Origin: Microbacterium sp. MM2322
GTDB lineage: Bacteria; Actinomycetota; Actinomycetes; Actinomycetales; Microbacteriaceae
DNA: 64,000 bases
Reading direction: 5' to 3'
Assembly: GCF_964186585.1 (NCBI RefSeq)
Contig: NZ_OZ075067.1
Coordinates: forward strand, 3,021,802-3,085,801
Notes under the pieces: generated by a model
Seen by the model: only the letters and a program-made list of their open reading frames with translations
Database searches by the model: none
What the model was told of the DNA's origin: nothing
Shown: positions 42,701-51,761 of the stretch, piece after piece
Layout: every line of letters begins with the position of its first letter
How positions within the stretch are numbered: the stretch's first letter is position 1
Position numbers and translations under genes: made by a program

Positions 42701-42712
42701 TCCCCGCACGAC

Positions 42713-42753
42713 AGTGATGCGCCCCCGTCCGACTCGGATGGGGGCGCATCACT
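42713..42753. terminator. Bidirectional hairpin terminator
   Basis: Arms AGTGATGCGCCCCCGTCC and GGATGGGGGCGCATCACT (18 bp with small imperfections) and loop GACTC, between convergent genes. Confidence 0.85.
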
Positions 42754-42763
42754 GTCTGCAGGG

Positions 42764-43150
42764 TCAGGACAATCCGAAGGCGGTGAGCTCGTCGGCGGTG
42801 AGCATCCGAGAGCGGATGAGGAACCGCATCCCGGTCGGGCCCTCGACCGAGAACCCCGCACCCCGGCCTGGCACGACGTCGATGGTGAGGTGCGTGTACT
42901 TCCAGTACTCGAACTGGGATGCCGACATGTAGACCTCGATCGGATCGTCGATGCCCGCGTCGATGTCGCCCAGCTTCACGTCGCCCGGTCCGGTGAGGAA
43001 CATGCCGACGGGAAAGCACATGGGAGAGCTGCCGTCGCAGCATCCCCCCGACTGATGGAACATCAGCGGGCCGTGCTGCGCGGTCAGGGTGCGCAGCAGA
43101 GCCGCCGCCTCGTCCGAGACGGCGACCCTGCTGTAGGTGGTGTCGGTCAT
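42764..43150 (-). CDS. DUF779-family protein linked to aldehyde dehydrogenase
   Basis: 128 residues. The Cys-rich start of the family is visible: LMFHQSGGCCDGSSPMCFP. The rest (DPIEVYMSASQFEYWKYTHL, then VVPGRGAGFSVEGP) matches the conserved DUF779 core. Genes of this family nearly always accompany an acetaldehyde-type dehydrogenase, as here (11 bases downstream of it). The paired cysteines suggest a metal or redox role, unproven. Confidence 0.85.
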   Translation of the reverse strand: MTDTTYSRVAVSDEAAALLRTLTAQHGPLMFHQSGGCCDGSSPMCFPVGMFLTGPGDVKLGDIDAGIDDPIEVYMSASQFEYWKYTHLTIDVVPGRGAGFSVEGPTGMRFLIRSRMLTADELTAFGLS

Positions 43151-43161
43151 GGGGTGACGGT

Positions 43162-44712
43162 TCAGAAGAAGCCCATCGCGCCCTCGGCGTAGGACACGAG
43201 CAGGTTCTTCGTCTGCTGGTAGTGATCGAGCATCTTGAGGTGGTTCTCCCGCCCGATTCCGGACTGCTTGTACCCGCCGAACGCCGCGTGTGCGGGGTAC
43301 TGGTGATATGTGTTCGTCCAGACGCGGCCCGCCTCGATGGCACGTCCCGCGCGGTACGCGGTGGTGCCGGAACGGCTCCAGACGCCGGCGCCGAGCCCGT
43401 ACAGGGTGTCGTTCGCGATCGAGATGGCGTCGTCGAAGTCGTCGAAGCTCGTGACCGACAGGACCGGACCGAAGATCTCCTCCTGGAAGATGCGCATGTC
43501 GTTCGTGCCCTCGAACACGGTCGGCGCGACGTAGTAGCCGCCGCTGAGGTCACCGCCGAGGTCGACCCGCTCGCCACCGGTAAGGAGCTTCGCGCCGCCC
43601 TGCTTTCCGATGTCGATGTAGCTGAGGATCTTCTCGAGCTGATCGTTGGATGCCTGGGCTCCGATCATCGTCGCGGGGTCGAGCGGGTTGCCCTGCACGA
43701 CCTTGCCCACGCGCTCGAGGCCGTCAGACAGGAACGAGTCGTAGATCGAGCGCTGGATGAGGGACCGCGACGGACAGGTGCAGACTTCGCCCTGGTTGAG
43801 GGCGAACATCGTGAAGCCCTCGAGCGCCTTGTCGTAGTACGCGTCGTCGGTGCGGCTAGCGACGTCCTCGAAGAACAGGTTGGGGCTCTTGCCGCCGAGT
43901 TCGAGGGTGACGGGGATGAGGTTCTGCGAGGCGTACTGCATGATCAGGCGCCCGGTGGTCGTCTCGCCGGTGAACGCGATCTTGCGGATGCGCTTGTGCG
44001 ATGCGAGCGGGGCGCCCGCTTCGATGCCGAACCCGTTGACGATGTTCACGACGCCCGCGGGCAGCAGGTCGCCGATGATCTCGAACAGGAACAGGATGGA
44101 TGCCGGGGTCTGCTCGGCCGGCTTCAGCACGACGCAGTTGCCCGCCGCGAGCGCGGGGGCGAGCTTCCACGTCGCCATGAGGATCGGGAAGTTCCAGGGG
44201 ATGATCTGCCCCACCACTCCCAGCGGCTCGTGGAAGTGATAGGCCACCGTGTCCTCGTCGAGCTGGCTGAGCGTGCCCTCCTGTGCACGGAGGACCCCCG
44301 CGAAGTAGCGGAAGTGGTCGGCGGCGAGCGGGATGTCGGCGGCCAGCGTCTCGCGGACGGGCTTGCCGTTCTCCCACGTCTCGGCGACGGCGATCTTCTC
44401 GAGGTTCTGCTCGATGCGGTCGGCGATCTTGTTGAGGATGACGGCGCGCTCGGCGGGCGTCGTCTTCCGCCACGACGCGAACGCCTGCCAGGCGACCTCG
44501 ACGGCACGGTCGATGTCCTCGACGGTGCCGCGGCCGACCTCGCAGAACGGCTTGCCGGTGACGGGGGTGATGTTCTCGAAGTACTGGCCCTTCACGGGCT
44601 CGACGAACTCGCCCCCGATGTAGTGGCCGTAGCGCGCACGGTACTCGGCGACCGAGCCTCGCTGGCCGGGTGCGGCGTAGGCGCTCGAGACGCCCTCTTC
44701 GACGATGGTCAT
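43162..44712 (-). CDS. NAD-dependent aldehyde dehydrogenase (ExaC/AcoD type)
   Basis: 516 residues. The Rossmann part contains [20 protein letters not shown], the catalytic Glu is in [15 protein letters not shown], the nucleophile Cys in [15 protein letters not shown], and the C-terminus [16 protein letters not shown]. The [11 protein letters not shown] text is characteristic of the acetaldehyde/ethanol-linked ALDH group. ATG 44712 is preferred over 44733 because GAAGGAG lies six bases upstream. Operon with DUF779; an AcoR-like regulator is encoded just upstream on the same strand. Confidence 0.93.
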   Translation of the reverse strand: MTIVEEGVSSAYAAPGQRGSVAEYRARYGHYIGGEFVEPVKGQYFENITPVTGKPFCEVGRGTVEDIDRAVEVAWQAFASWRKTTPAERAVILNKIADRIEQNLEKIAVAETWENGKPVRETLAADIPLAADHFRYFAGVLRAQEGTLSQLDEDTVAYHFHEPLGVVGQIIPWNFPILMATWKLAPALAAGNCVVLKPAEQTPASILFLFEIIGDLLPAGVVNIVNGFGIEAGAPLASHKRIRKIAFTGETTTGRLIMQYASQNLIPVTLELGGKSPNLFFEDVASRTDDAYYDKALEGFTMFALNQGEVCTCPSRSLIQRSIYDSFLSDGLERVGKVVQGNPLDPATMIGAQASNDQLEKILSYIDIGKQGGAKLLTGGERVDLGGDLSGGYYVAPTVFEGTNDMRIFQEEIFGPVLSVTSFDDFDDAISIANDTLYGLGAGVWSRSGTTAYRAGRAIEAGRVWTNTYHQYPAHAAFGGYKQSGIGRENHLKMLDHYQQTKNLLVSYAEGAMGFF

Positions 44713-44847
44713 GCTGTCTCCTTCGACGGACATGGATGCGGCGACTTCGCCGCAGTCGGAATGCGCGGCACGCTACGCCGCCCGACGTTGCATCGGGTTG
44801 CGCCCCGGCATCCCCTCGCCAGCCCCCCCGCGCCACCCCGACGCTCC

Positions 44848-44888
44848 CCTGTCACAACACGCCGCGAGGCGCTGCAGATTGCGACAGG
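44848..44888. repeat. CCTGTCAC-ACACGCCG repeat, copy 1
   Basis: CCTGTCACAACACGCCGCG followed by diverged sequence and GCGACAGG. Related to 47346-47386. It lies between two co-oriented genes. Confidence 0.45.
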
Positions 44889-44904
44889 AGAGAGTGCCAG
44901 CGGG

Positions 44905-46215
44905 TCAGGCGCCGAGCGCCTCGATGCGGGCCACGAGCCCTGCGCGCCGCGGCGAGCGGGCGGGGAGCATCGCCAGGCACAGGCGCAGCACCTCGGCATC
45001 CTCTGCGCCCTCGACTGTGTCGGCGTAGGCGAGCAGCACGTCAACGCCGGCTTCGGCCAGGAGCGTCTCGCGGAGAGCGGCCCGCACGGAGGCCCGCAGC
45101 TCCTCAACGCCCGGCGCGACCGATTCGGGCAGCACCGCTCCGGGGTAGGCGGCGAGCGCGACGCGGTGCGCTCCGCGATCGAGCAGCGAGACGACGTGCT
45201 GCACATCGGTTTCGAGATCGATGGGCAGCCGGTACGGCCGCGAGAGCGGCACGAGGTGCGGTGCGCGCTTGTCGAGCACCTTCCGCAGCCGGACCATCTC
45301 GGGCCGGAGCGTCTCGACCGACGCGTCCCCGTAGACGAGCTCGGCGAGCGCCTCGGCCGACAGACCTTCGCGGTGGGTGGCGAGCATGAGCAGGATCTCG
45401 GCGTGCCTCGCGCTGAGCTCGACGACGGATGCCGCGGCATCCCCCGACGTCTCGAGCAGCGCGCGGTCGCGCCCGAGCACACGCAGAGCGGCGTGCGCAG
45501 GCGCCGGCCGACGGGGGGCCCGCCTCGGCGCCGCGGCACGCGAGCGGAGCCGGCCGACGAGCAGCTCGCTCTCGACCGCGCGCGCCGTGGCATCGACGAG
45601 CAGCTGCGCCTGCGGGGTCACGGCCTCCGGCCCGCCGGTCACGTCGATGACGCCGAGCAGCCGCCGCGTCTCGGGGTCGTGGACGGGCGCCGCGGTGCAC
45701 GACCACGGCTGCACGAACCGGTTGAAGTGCTCGGCCTGCCGGATCTGCACCGCGCGATCGAGAGCGAGCGCGGTGCCCGGTGCCGAAGTGCCGACGGATG
45801 CCTCGGCCCAGTCGGCTCCGGCGACGAAGCCCATGTCGCCGGTTAGGGTTCGGATGCCGCGATCTCCCTCGACCCAGAGGAGGCGGCCCGAGGCATCCCC
45901 GACCGCGACGACCACCCCGGATTCCTCGGCCGATCCCGGGAGCAGGAGCGACCGCACCATCTCCATGACCGACGCCAACGGGTGCGCGCGGCGGTACGCC
46001 TCGAGCTCCTCCGCCGTCATGTCGAGTCGGGGAAGCCCCTCGGCGGCGGCGGACGAGGCCAGCGATCGACGCCAGGACTCGCGCACGAGCGGGCGGACGT
46101 CCGCCAGCCGGGCGTCCCCGGAATTGCCGGCGAGCAGCTCCTCGTGGGCGCGCTCGATGAGCAGGCGCGAGGTGGCGGGTGCGACCTCGGTCCGGGCGGA
46201 CCACGGCGACGTCAT
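44905..46215 (-). CDS. GAF-domain regulator of the aldehyde dehydrogenase locus (AcoR-like)
   Basis: 436 residues. The N-terminal part (LVRESWRRSLASS) and GAF region (GVVVAVGDASGRLLWVEGD, ASVGTSAPGTALALDRAVQI, SCTAAPVHDPETRRLLGVID) match sensor halves of AcoR-type activators. The AAA+ domain is absent; instead a winged-helix-like C-terminus (SARHAEILLMLATHREGLSA) is present. Such GAF-HTH proteins accompany ALDH-DUF779 operons in actinobacteria. It probably senses an alcohol or aldehyde and activates the downstream genes. Confidence 0.82.
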   Translation of the reverse strand: MTSPWSARTEVAPATSRLLIERAHEELLAGNSGDARLADVRPLVRESWRRSLASSAAAEGLPRLDMTAEELEAYRRAHPLASVMEMVRSLLLPGSAEESGVVVAVGDASGRLLWVEGDRGIRTLTGDMGFVAGADWAEASVGTSAPGTALALDRAVQIRQAEHFNRFVQPWSCTAAPVHDPETRRLLGVIDVTGGPEAVTPQAQLLVDATARAVESELLVGRLRSRAAAPRRAPRRPAPAHAALRVLGRDRALLETSGDAAASVVELSARHAEILLMLATHREGLSAEALAELVYGDASVETLRPEMVRLRKVLDKRAPHLVPLSRPYRLPIDLETDVQHVVSLLDRGAHRVALAAYPGAVLPESVAPGVEELRASVRAALRETLLAEAGVDVLLAYADTVEGAEDAEVLRLCLAMLPARSPRRAGLVARIEALGA

Positions 46216-46284
46216 GAAGCTCCGATCATCGTCGAAGGAGCGGTGCCGGTCAGTCTAGGTCGGCCTGCCGGAGAGCGACAGGGC

Positions 46285-46614
46285 TCAGCGACGGAGGAGG
46301 TTGCCCTCTGCCCATTCGCCGAGCTGATTCAGGATCGGCACGAGCCGACACCCCGCCTCGGTGAGCGCATAAGTGACGGCGACAGGTGGGCCCGGCGCGA
46401 CCTGACGCGCGATGAGGCCGGCGTCGGAGAGTTCGGTGAGCCGGTCGGACAGGACGGCGTCGCTGATGCCCGAGACGGCACGGCGCACTCCCGAGAAGGA
46501 GAGTTCGCCCTCGCCGAGGACGTCGAGGATCATGCCGTTCCAGCGTTTGCCGAGGACCGAGAACGCGTGCGAGACCGCGGCATCGCACTGTCGCGCGTCG
46601 TGATCATCGGCCAT
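46285..46614 (-). CDS. HxlR-family winged-helix regulator
   Basis: 109 residues. Family landmarks: CDAAVSHAFSVLGKRWNGMI (usually C..E.AL.VIGGKW), SFSGVRRAVSGISDAVLSDR, LTELSDAGLIAR and YALTEAGCRLVPIL. HxlR/MarR-type dimers answer to electrophiles or redox through cysteines. Divergent from a flavin azoreductase gene with CTATG/CATAG arms between them, so it likely represses that gene. Confidence 0.9.
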   Translation of the reverse strand: MADDHDARQCDAAVSHAFSVLGKRWNGMILDVLGEGELSFSGVRRAVSGISDAVLSDRLTELSDAGLIARQVAPGPPVAVTYALTEAGCRLVPILNQLGEWAEGNLLRR

Positions 46615-46650
46615 GCCTCCATCGTAGGCGTGCTAGCGTTCCCGAAGCCG

Positions 46651-46665
46651 CTATGTTTTCCATAG
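46651..46665. promoter_or_regulatory. CTATG-TTTTC-CATAG inverted repeat, likely HxlR operator
   Basis: Five-base arms with a five-base spacer in the 72-bp divergent region between the HxlR and azoreductase genes, 21 bases before the azoreductase ATG. Confidence 0.6.
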
Positions 46666-46686
46666 TCACTCTGATCGGAGAAGCAC

Positions 46687-47334
46687 ATGACCCTGTTCCG
46701 CCTGGATGCCAGCATCCTGCCCGCCACGTCCGCCAGCCGCGAGCTCGGTGACCTCGTCGAAGCGGAGTGGCTCGCCGCCCACCCGTCGTCGACCGTCGTC
46801 CGACGCGACGTCGCCGCCGACCCGATCGTCGCGACCGCGTGGCGCGACTCGGTGACTTCCGGTTTCACGCCGGCCGACCAGCAGACCGACGGGCAGCGCG
46901 AGGCGATCGCGCTGCGCACGCGCCTCGCCGACGAGCTGATCGACGCCGATGCGCTGCTGTTCACCGTGCCCCTTTACAACTACGGCGTCTCGCAGCACGT
47001 GAAGACCTGGTTCGATCTCGCGTACACCGACCCGCGCATCGACCCGCAGGGAACGGCGCTCCGCGGCAAGCCGGCGACGCTGGTGACCGTCCTCGGCGGC
47101 AACTACGAGCCCGGCAGCCCGCGCGAGGGCTGGGACCACTCGACCGGGTGGCTCCGCCGGGTCTTCGAGGATGTCTGGGGTCTCGACCTCACCGTCGTCC
47201 ACCGCCCGTTCACCCTGGTCGGGGTCAACCCGGCGCTCGACGCCTTCACGGACGCTGCGGCGGAGCTGAAGGCCGGCGCAGAGCAGGCCGCCGTCGACGC
47301 CGGGCGCACCCTCGCGGCATCCCGCGCTGCCTGA
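46687..47334 (+). CDS. FMN-dependent NADH azoreductase (AcpD/AzoR type)
   Basis: 215 residues, flavodoxin-like fold. MTLFRLDASILPATSASREL is the usual start; ADALLFTVPLYNYGVSQHVK and TWFDLAYTDPR are the flavin/substrate loop, and VTVLGGNYEPGSPREGWDH a later loop. These enzymes reduce quinones and azo compounds with NADH for detoxification. ATG 46687 follows GGAGAAG. Paired with the divergent HxlR regulator. Confidence 0.9.
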   Translation: MTLFRLDASILPATSASRELGDLVEAEWLAAHPSSTVVRRDVAADPIVATAWRDSVTSGFTPADQQTDGQREAIALRTRLADELIDADALLFTVPLYNYGVSQHVKTWFDLAYTDPRIDPQGTALRGKPATLVTVLGGNYEPGSPREGWDHSTGWLRRVFEDVWGLDLTVVHRPFTLVGVNPALDAFTDAAAELKAGAEQAAVDAGRTLAASRAA

Positions 47335-47345
47335 GTCCCGCTTCG

Positions 47346-47386
47346 CCTGTCACGACACGCCGTGCGGTGGCGCGCTTCGAGACGGG
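47346..47386. repeat. CCTGTCAC-ACACGCCG repeat, copy 2
   Basis: CCTGTCACGACACGCCGTG and diverged 3' part ending GAGACGGG. About 70% like 44848-44888. Confidence 0.4.
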
Positions 47387-47427
47387 CGAACGGCCTCTCC
47401 GCGCCGGAGCTCCCTCATCATGGAGCC

Positions 47428-47820
47428 ATGGCATCCGCGAAGAGCGTCACCGGCACCGTCGTCCACCGCCTGACCCGGTGGGGCACGGCATCCGTCGTCA
47501 TCGGAGGCGCGCTCGCGCTGTTCCCCCGCACCCGCGCGTTCGGCGTGCAGACGTTGATGTGGGGGGCGATCGACGCCGGCCTCGCGGCGTTCACCCGCCG
47601 ACAGCCGAGCGTCCCGAAGAAGCGGATGCTGCGCCGCATCCTCCTCGTCAACTCGGCCCTCGACGTCGGTTACGTCGCCACCGGTGGGCACCTCGCGGCG
47701 CGGACCCCCTCGTTCGGCGGGCGCCTGAGCCCCGCGGATGCCCGCGGACACGGTCTCGCCATCGTCATCCAGGGCGCCGCGCTCTTCGTCATCGACCTCA
47801 CCGCGGCGCGACGCCTCTGA
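47428..47820 (+). CDS. DUF-type membrane-associated protein, unknown function
   Basis: 130 residues. Three or four moderately hydrophobic helices (TASVVIGGALALFPRTRAFG, TLMWGAIDAGLAAFTRR, RILLVNSALDVGYVATGG, HGLAIVIQGAALFVIDL) fill most of the protein. Similar small proteins (DUF6992-like) are widespread but uncharacterised. ATG 47428 with a weak GGAG before it. It is co-oriented with the azoreductase, 93 bases downstream, and may share its transcript. Confidence 0.6.
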   Translation: MASAKSVTGTVVHRLTRWGTASVVIGGALALFPRTRAFGVQTLMWGAIDAGLAAFTRRQPSVPKKRMLRRILLVNSALDVGYVATGGHLAARTPSFGGRLSPADARGHGLAIVIQGAALFVIDLTAARRL

Positions 47821-47849
47821 CGTCGCATTTGCGCCGCCCGCCTCGGCTG

Positions 47850-47884
47850 TGTCAAGGTTGCTTTACAGTAAAGCGACCTTGACA
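47850..47884. promoter_or_regulatory. 35-bp near-perfect palindrome, XRE-type operator
   Basis: Arms TGTCAAGGTTGCTTTAC and GTAAAGCGACCTTGACA around a central A, with 16 of 17 positions matching. It ends 14 bases before the start of the membrane protein/XRE operon, so it is probably autoregulatory. Confidence 0.75.
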
Positions 47885-47898
47885 CCTGGGAGGGCATC

Positions 47899-48375
47899 AT
47901 GACCGACACCGACGGAACCGCGCCGGAGCTCGACCGCACTCGGTGGGGTCGCCTCCGCGGCGGCAGCCGCACCCCCGCGATGGCGATCGCGATCCCGGCC
48001 GGCCTCGTGCTCGCCGCTGTGGTCGGCGTCATCGCCGCCGCGACGTGGGACGCTCCCACCCCGCCGTTCGTGGTGGGCATCGGCTTCACGGTCGTCACCC
48101 TCCCCGCCCTCGTCGGTCTGGTGTGGGTGTTCCTCGTCGATCGCGACACACTCCGCGGCGCGATCGACCGGCCCGAGGAGTCCATCGAGGGCGCCTGGTA
48201 CGACAAGGCCGCGCAGGGCGCGTTCTCGGACACGCTGCTGATCACGGGACTCGGCACGACGTTCTTCGCCATCACCAACATCCGCGTCGACATGCTCATC
48301 GCCCTGATCGGCGTGCTCGTGGTCGCGATGGGCAGCTGCGGCATCCGCTATCTGATCGCGCGGCGCCGGGGCTGA
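47899..48375 (+). CDS. Four-helix membrane protein paired with an XRE regulator
   Basis: 158 residues with helices at about 27-48 (MAIAIPAGLVLAAVVGVIAA), 55-77, 105-125 and 128-148. No catalytic motif. The next gene is a short XRE regulator three bases downstream; this pairing of a DUF-type membrane protein with a 66-residue XRE protein recurs in Gram-positives. A large palindrome lies before it. Function unknown. Confidence 0.75.
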   Translation: MTDTDGTAPELDRTRWGRLRGGSRTPAMAIAIPAGLVLAAVVGVIAAATWDAPTPPFVVGIGFTVVTLPALVGLVWVFLVDRDTLRGAIDRPEESIEGAWYDKAAQGAFSDTLLITGLGTTFFAITNIRVDMLIALIGVLVVAMGSCGIRYLIARRRG

Positions 48376-48377
48376 TC

Positions 48378-48578
48378 GTGCAGAACACCCTGTCCGCACT
48401 CCGTCAGGACCGCGGCTGGTCGCAGCAACGGCTCGCCGACGAGCTCGGCGTCTCGCGCCAGACGATCATCTCGATCGAACGCGGACGCTTCGACCCGAGC
48501 CTGCCGCTCGCGTTCCGCATCGCGCGGCTGTTCGAGACGACGATCGAGACCGTGTTCGAGCCCGACGACGCCGACTGA
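48378..48578 (+). CDS. XRE-family DNA-binding regulator (short)
   Basis: 66 residues from GTG, practically only a helix-turn-helix: LRQDRGWSQQRLADELGVSR and QTIISIERGRFDPSLPLAFR, ending in IETVFEPDD. This is the YozG/Cro-like short XRE type. It probably represses its own operon through the 35-bp palindrome upstream of the membrane-protein gene, with the membrane protein possibly modulating it. Confidence 0.88.
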   Translation: MQNTLSALRQDRGWSQQRLADELGVSRQTIISIERGRFDPSLPLAFRIARLFETTIETVFEPDDAD

Positions 48579-48596
48579 CTCAGCCGCGCGAGTGAT

Positions 48597-50024
48597 TCAG
48601 CCGCGCGAGGCCCACCACTCGCGGAGGCGCTGCTCGGCGGCATCCGGTCCGATGACACCCTCGTCGAGACGGATGTCGAGCAGGAACCGGTACGCCTCGC
48701 CGACCTCACGGCCGGGACGGATGCCGAGGACCTCCTGGATCCGGTTGCCGTCGAGCTCCGGGCGCATCGACTCGAGCTCCTCCTGCTCGGCGAGCTGCGC
48801 GATGCGGGCTTCGATGTCGTCGTACGCCGTGCGGAGCCGGCCGGCCTTGCGCTTGTTCCGCGTCGTGACGTCGGCGCGCGTGAGGATGTGCAGCCGCTCG
48901 AGCTGCTCGCCGGCGTCGCGCACGTACCGGCGGACGGCCGAGTCGGTCCACGCGCCCTCGGCGTAGCCGAAGAAGCGGAGGTGCTGCTCGATGAGCTGAC
49001 ACACGGCATCCGTCGTCGCTCCGTCGAACCGCAGCGCCTGCAGGCGCTTGCGGGCCATGCGGGCGCCCTTGACGTCGTGGTGGTGGAAGCTCACGGCGCC
49101 GCCGGGCTCGAGCTTGCGGGTCGCCGGCTTGCCGATGTCGTGCAGGAGCGCCGCGAGGCGGAGGGTCACGTCGGGCGCCTGCCCCGGGTGACGCTCGTTC
49201 TCGAGCTCGATCGCCTGTGCGAGCACGGTGAGCGAGTGCTCGTAGACGTCCTTGTGGTGGTGGTGCTCGTCGACCTCGAGGCGTAGGGCCGGCACCTCGG
49301 GCAGGAACAACTCCATGAGCCCGGTGTCGACGAGCAGACGGATGCCGCGGTCCGGCGCCTCCGTCGAGAGGAGCTTCACGAGCTCGCCCTGCACCCGCTC
49401 GGGACTCACGATCGACAGGCTCGGCGCGAGCCGGCTCATCGCCTCGAGAGTCGCGGGATGGACCTCCACGCCGAGCTGGCTGGCGAAGCGGGCGGCCCGC
49501 AGCATCCGAAGCGGGTCGTCGCCGAAGCTCACGTCGGGATCGGTGGGCGTGCGGAGCGTCTGGCCGATGAGGTCCTCGACGCCGCCGGTCGGGTCGACGA
49601 GCGACGGTCCCGGGATGCGGAGCGCCATCGCGTTCACCGTGAAGTCGCGGCGGACGAGGTCCTGCTCGAGCGTGTCGCCGAACTCGACGGTGGGCTTGCG
49701 GGTCGTGCCGTCGTAGCTGTCGGCGCGGTAGGTCGTGATCTCGACCTGCTCGCCACGGACCTTCGCGCCGATCGTGCCGAATGCGCGGCCGATGTCCCAC
49801 GTCGCGGTCGACAGCGGCTTCACGATCCGCAGGATGTCGTCGGGTCGGGCGTTCGTCGTGTAGTCGAGGTCGTTCACCGCGCGGCCGAGCAGCGCGTCGC
49901 GGACGGGGCCCCCGACGATCGCGAGCTCGAACCCGGCATCGGCGAAAGCACGGGCGAGCGCGGCCGAGACGGGGGACTCCGCGAGCGCGCCCAGGCGCGC
50001 GAGACCCTCGGCCATGTTCAGCAT
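48597..50024 (-). CDS. cca: CCA tRNA nucleotidyltransferase
   Basis: 475 residues. The nucleotidyltransferase head has ELAIVGGPVRDALLGRAVND and LDYTTNARPDDI (the DxD is LDY-type), VRRDFTVNAMAL and the RNA-binding neck FGDDPLRMLRAARFASQLGV. A C-terminal HD domain (ALLHDIGKPATR, HHHHKDVYEHSL) is present, as in actinobacterial enzymes. It adds or repairs the 3' CCA of tRNA. ATG 50024 or 50015 are both possible starts. Confidence 0.94.
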   Translation of the reverse strand: MLNMAEGLARLGALAESPVSAALARAFADAGFELAIVGGPVRDALLGRAVNDLDYTTNARPDDILRIVKPLSTATWDIGRAFGTIGAKVRGEQVEITTYRADSYDGTTRKPTVEFGDTLEQDLVRRDFTVNAMALRIPGPSLVDPTGGVEDLIGQTLRTPTDPDVSFGDDPLRMLRAARFASQLGVEVHPATLEAMSRLAPSLSIVSPERVQGELVKLLSTEAPDRGIRLLVDTGLMELFLPEVPALRLEVDEHHHHKDVYEHSLTVLAQAIELENERHPGQAPDVTLRLAALLHDIGKPATRKLEPGGAVSFHHHDVKGARMARKRLQALRFDGATTDAVCQLIEQHLRFFGYAEGAWTDSAVRRYVRDAGEQLERLHILTRADVTTRNKRKAGRLRTAYDDIEARIAQLAEQEELESMRPELDGNRIQEVLGIRPGREVGEAYRFLLDIRLDEGVIGPDAAEQRLREWWASRG

Positions 50025-50084
50025 GACAACGAGCCTACCGACGTGCGCCGAGGGCTCTGGTGGGGACGCCCCGCACTGTAGGCG

Positions 50085-50158
50085 GATGCAATGGATGCCG
50101 CGCGACACCCCGCGCCCCGGCATCCGTCACCGGCGTGTCGCCGCCGATCCCTTGCATC
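50085..50158. repeat. GATGCAAGGGATT palindromic repeat, copy 2 (diverged)
   Basis: Outer arms GATGCAATGGATG and GATCCCTTGCATC, inner GCGCGACACCCC and GGCGTGTCGC; same size and order of parts as 30285-30358. Confidence 0.75.
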
Positions 50159-50183
50159 GGCGCACGCCCCGAACTCCGTCCGG

Positions 50184-51707
50184 TCAGCCGAGGCGCAAGA
50201 ACCCGGTGAACACGAGTTCGCGGACGCGCGGGAACAGGTCGGCGCGGAGCGCGCCCGCGTCGACCTCGAGCAGATCGGCGATCGCGTCGATGAGCACGCC
50301 GAGCGGCAGGTCGCCGTCGCACGCCCCGACGAGGGCGGCGAGCGCCGGGTCGACGTTGAGCACGCGACTGAAACCGCCGCCCTGGTGCAGCTCGATCACC
50401 GAGGGCTCCTCGGCGCCCGGCCGGTGGTGGCGCGCCTCGGTGACATCCGAGCCCACGACGACGGTCACCTCGGCGAGCGCGTCGTCGTCGAGCAGCCCGA
50501 GTCGGTCCCATGCGGCGAGCGCCGTGGCGAGGTGCGTGCCGAGGGTGCCGCCCACCGGCTGGGAGATCTGCTCGTAGCGGGCGAGGGGCGGCATCCCGAT
50601 CGGCGTGCGGCGCAGCAGCAGGTACCCGAACCCGACGGCGGTGACGCCGCGCGCGTCGAAGTCGGCCAGCCACGCGTCGATGAGCCGTGCGTAGTCGGGG
50701 CTCCCGGGGGTCGTGCCGCCGTCGCGCACCCACAGCTCCGCGTAGGCGAGCGGGTCGAGCCGCTCGCGTTCCACGATCCACGCGTCGAGGGGCTGAGCGG
50801 ATGCCGCGACCCACTCGCGGACGCGGTCGAGACCGTCCCGGTCGCCGCGGTACTCCCAGTTCCCGAGCAGCTGCGCGGTCCCGCCGGGGGCCAGCACGTC
50901 GCCCACCCCCGAGACGAACGCCGCGACGAGGTCGTCGCCCGCGAAGCCCGCGTCGCGGTACTCGTACTCGGGAACGCCGGCGACGCGCGGCGTGATGACG
51001 AACGGCGGGTTGGAGACGACACGGTCGAACTCCTCGCCCGCAATCGGCTCGAACAGGCTGCCGTGGCGCACCTCGATCCCGTCGATCCCGTTCAGGGCGG
51101 CGTTCAGCACGGTGAGGTCCAGGGCGCGCTCCGACACGTCCGTCGCGACGACGCGGGGAGCGCTCCGCCGCGCACGCAGGGCTTGGATGCCGCATCCCGT
51201 CCCGAGGTCGAGCACGCGCTCCGCCGGGGTGTCGAGCTGCAGACCCGCGAGGGTGAGGGAGGCACCGCCGACTCCCAGGACGTGTCCGGTGGGGAGCGCG
51301 CCGCCGAGAGCCGCCTCGTCGAGGTCGCTCACGATCCACCAGTGACCCGAGCCGGCAGCATCCGTGTAGTCCTGCGGCCGCACGAGGACCGTCGGCGTGG
51401 CCGTGTCGCCGTCGATGCGCACGAGCCCGAGTTCCGCGAGTCCGGCCACGCCTGCGGACGGGAGCGCCGCGTCCAGATCGGCGCGCGAAGCCCCGTCGCC
51501 GAGGAACAGCGTGCGGCTCAGCACCGCGAGTGCATCGGTCCGTCCGGCGAGCGCACGACGGGCGGGCGCGAGCATTCCGCGACCGATCGCGTCGTCCGCC
51601 AGCGCCCCCCACGCGGCGCGCACGGCACCGGCGGTGTAGCCCGCCGCGGACAGGTCGGCGCGGAGCGCGGCAACGGTTGACGGGTCGGGATGCCGGGAGT
51701 CGCTCAC
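50184..51707 (-). CDS. N5-glutamine-type methyltransferase with N-terminal extra domain
   Basis: 507 residues. The central Rossmann domain has motif I (RVLDLGTGCGIQALRARRSA), VVATDVSERALDLTVLNA and the catalytic NPPF motif in DRVVSNPPFVITPR. NPP(Y/F) marks enzymes that methylate amide nitrogens (PrmC/HemK, RsmC type). About 140 residues precede this core and 190 follow, an arrangement frequent in actinobacteria (DUF7059/DUF7782). GTG 51707 follows AGGGAG; TTG 51719 in frame is possible. The substrate is unknown. Confidence 0.82.
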   Translation of the reverse strand: MSDSRHPDPSTVAALRADLSAAGYTAGAVRAAWGALADDAIGRGMLAPARRALAGRTDALAVLSRTLFLGDGASRADLDAALPSAGVAGLAELGLVRIDGDTATPTVLVRPQDYTDAAGSGHWWIVSDLDEAALGGALPTGHVLGVGGASLTLAGLQLDTPAERVLDLGTGCGIQALRARRSAPRVVATDVSERALDLTVLNAALNGIDGIEVRHGSLFEPIAGEEFDRVVSNPPFVITPRVAGVPEYEYRDAGFAGDDLVAAFVSGVGDVLAPGGTAQLLGNWEYRGDRDGLDRVREWVAASAQPLDAWIVERERLDPLAYAELWVRDGGTTPGSPDYARLIDAWLADFDARGVTAVGFGYLLLRRTPIGMPPLARYEQISQPVGGTLGTHLATALAAWDRLGLLDDDALAEVTVVVGSDVTEARHHRPGAEEPSVIELHQGGGFSRVLNVDPALAALVGACDGDLPLGVLIDAIADLLEVDAGALRADLFPRVRELVFTGFLRLG

Positions 51708-51761
51708 CTCCCTATTCAACCGGCCCTCGCGCCCAATCAGGGGCTCTGCAGGGCGGGGACC

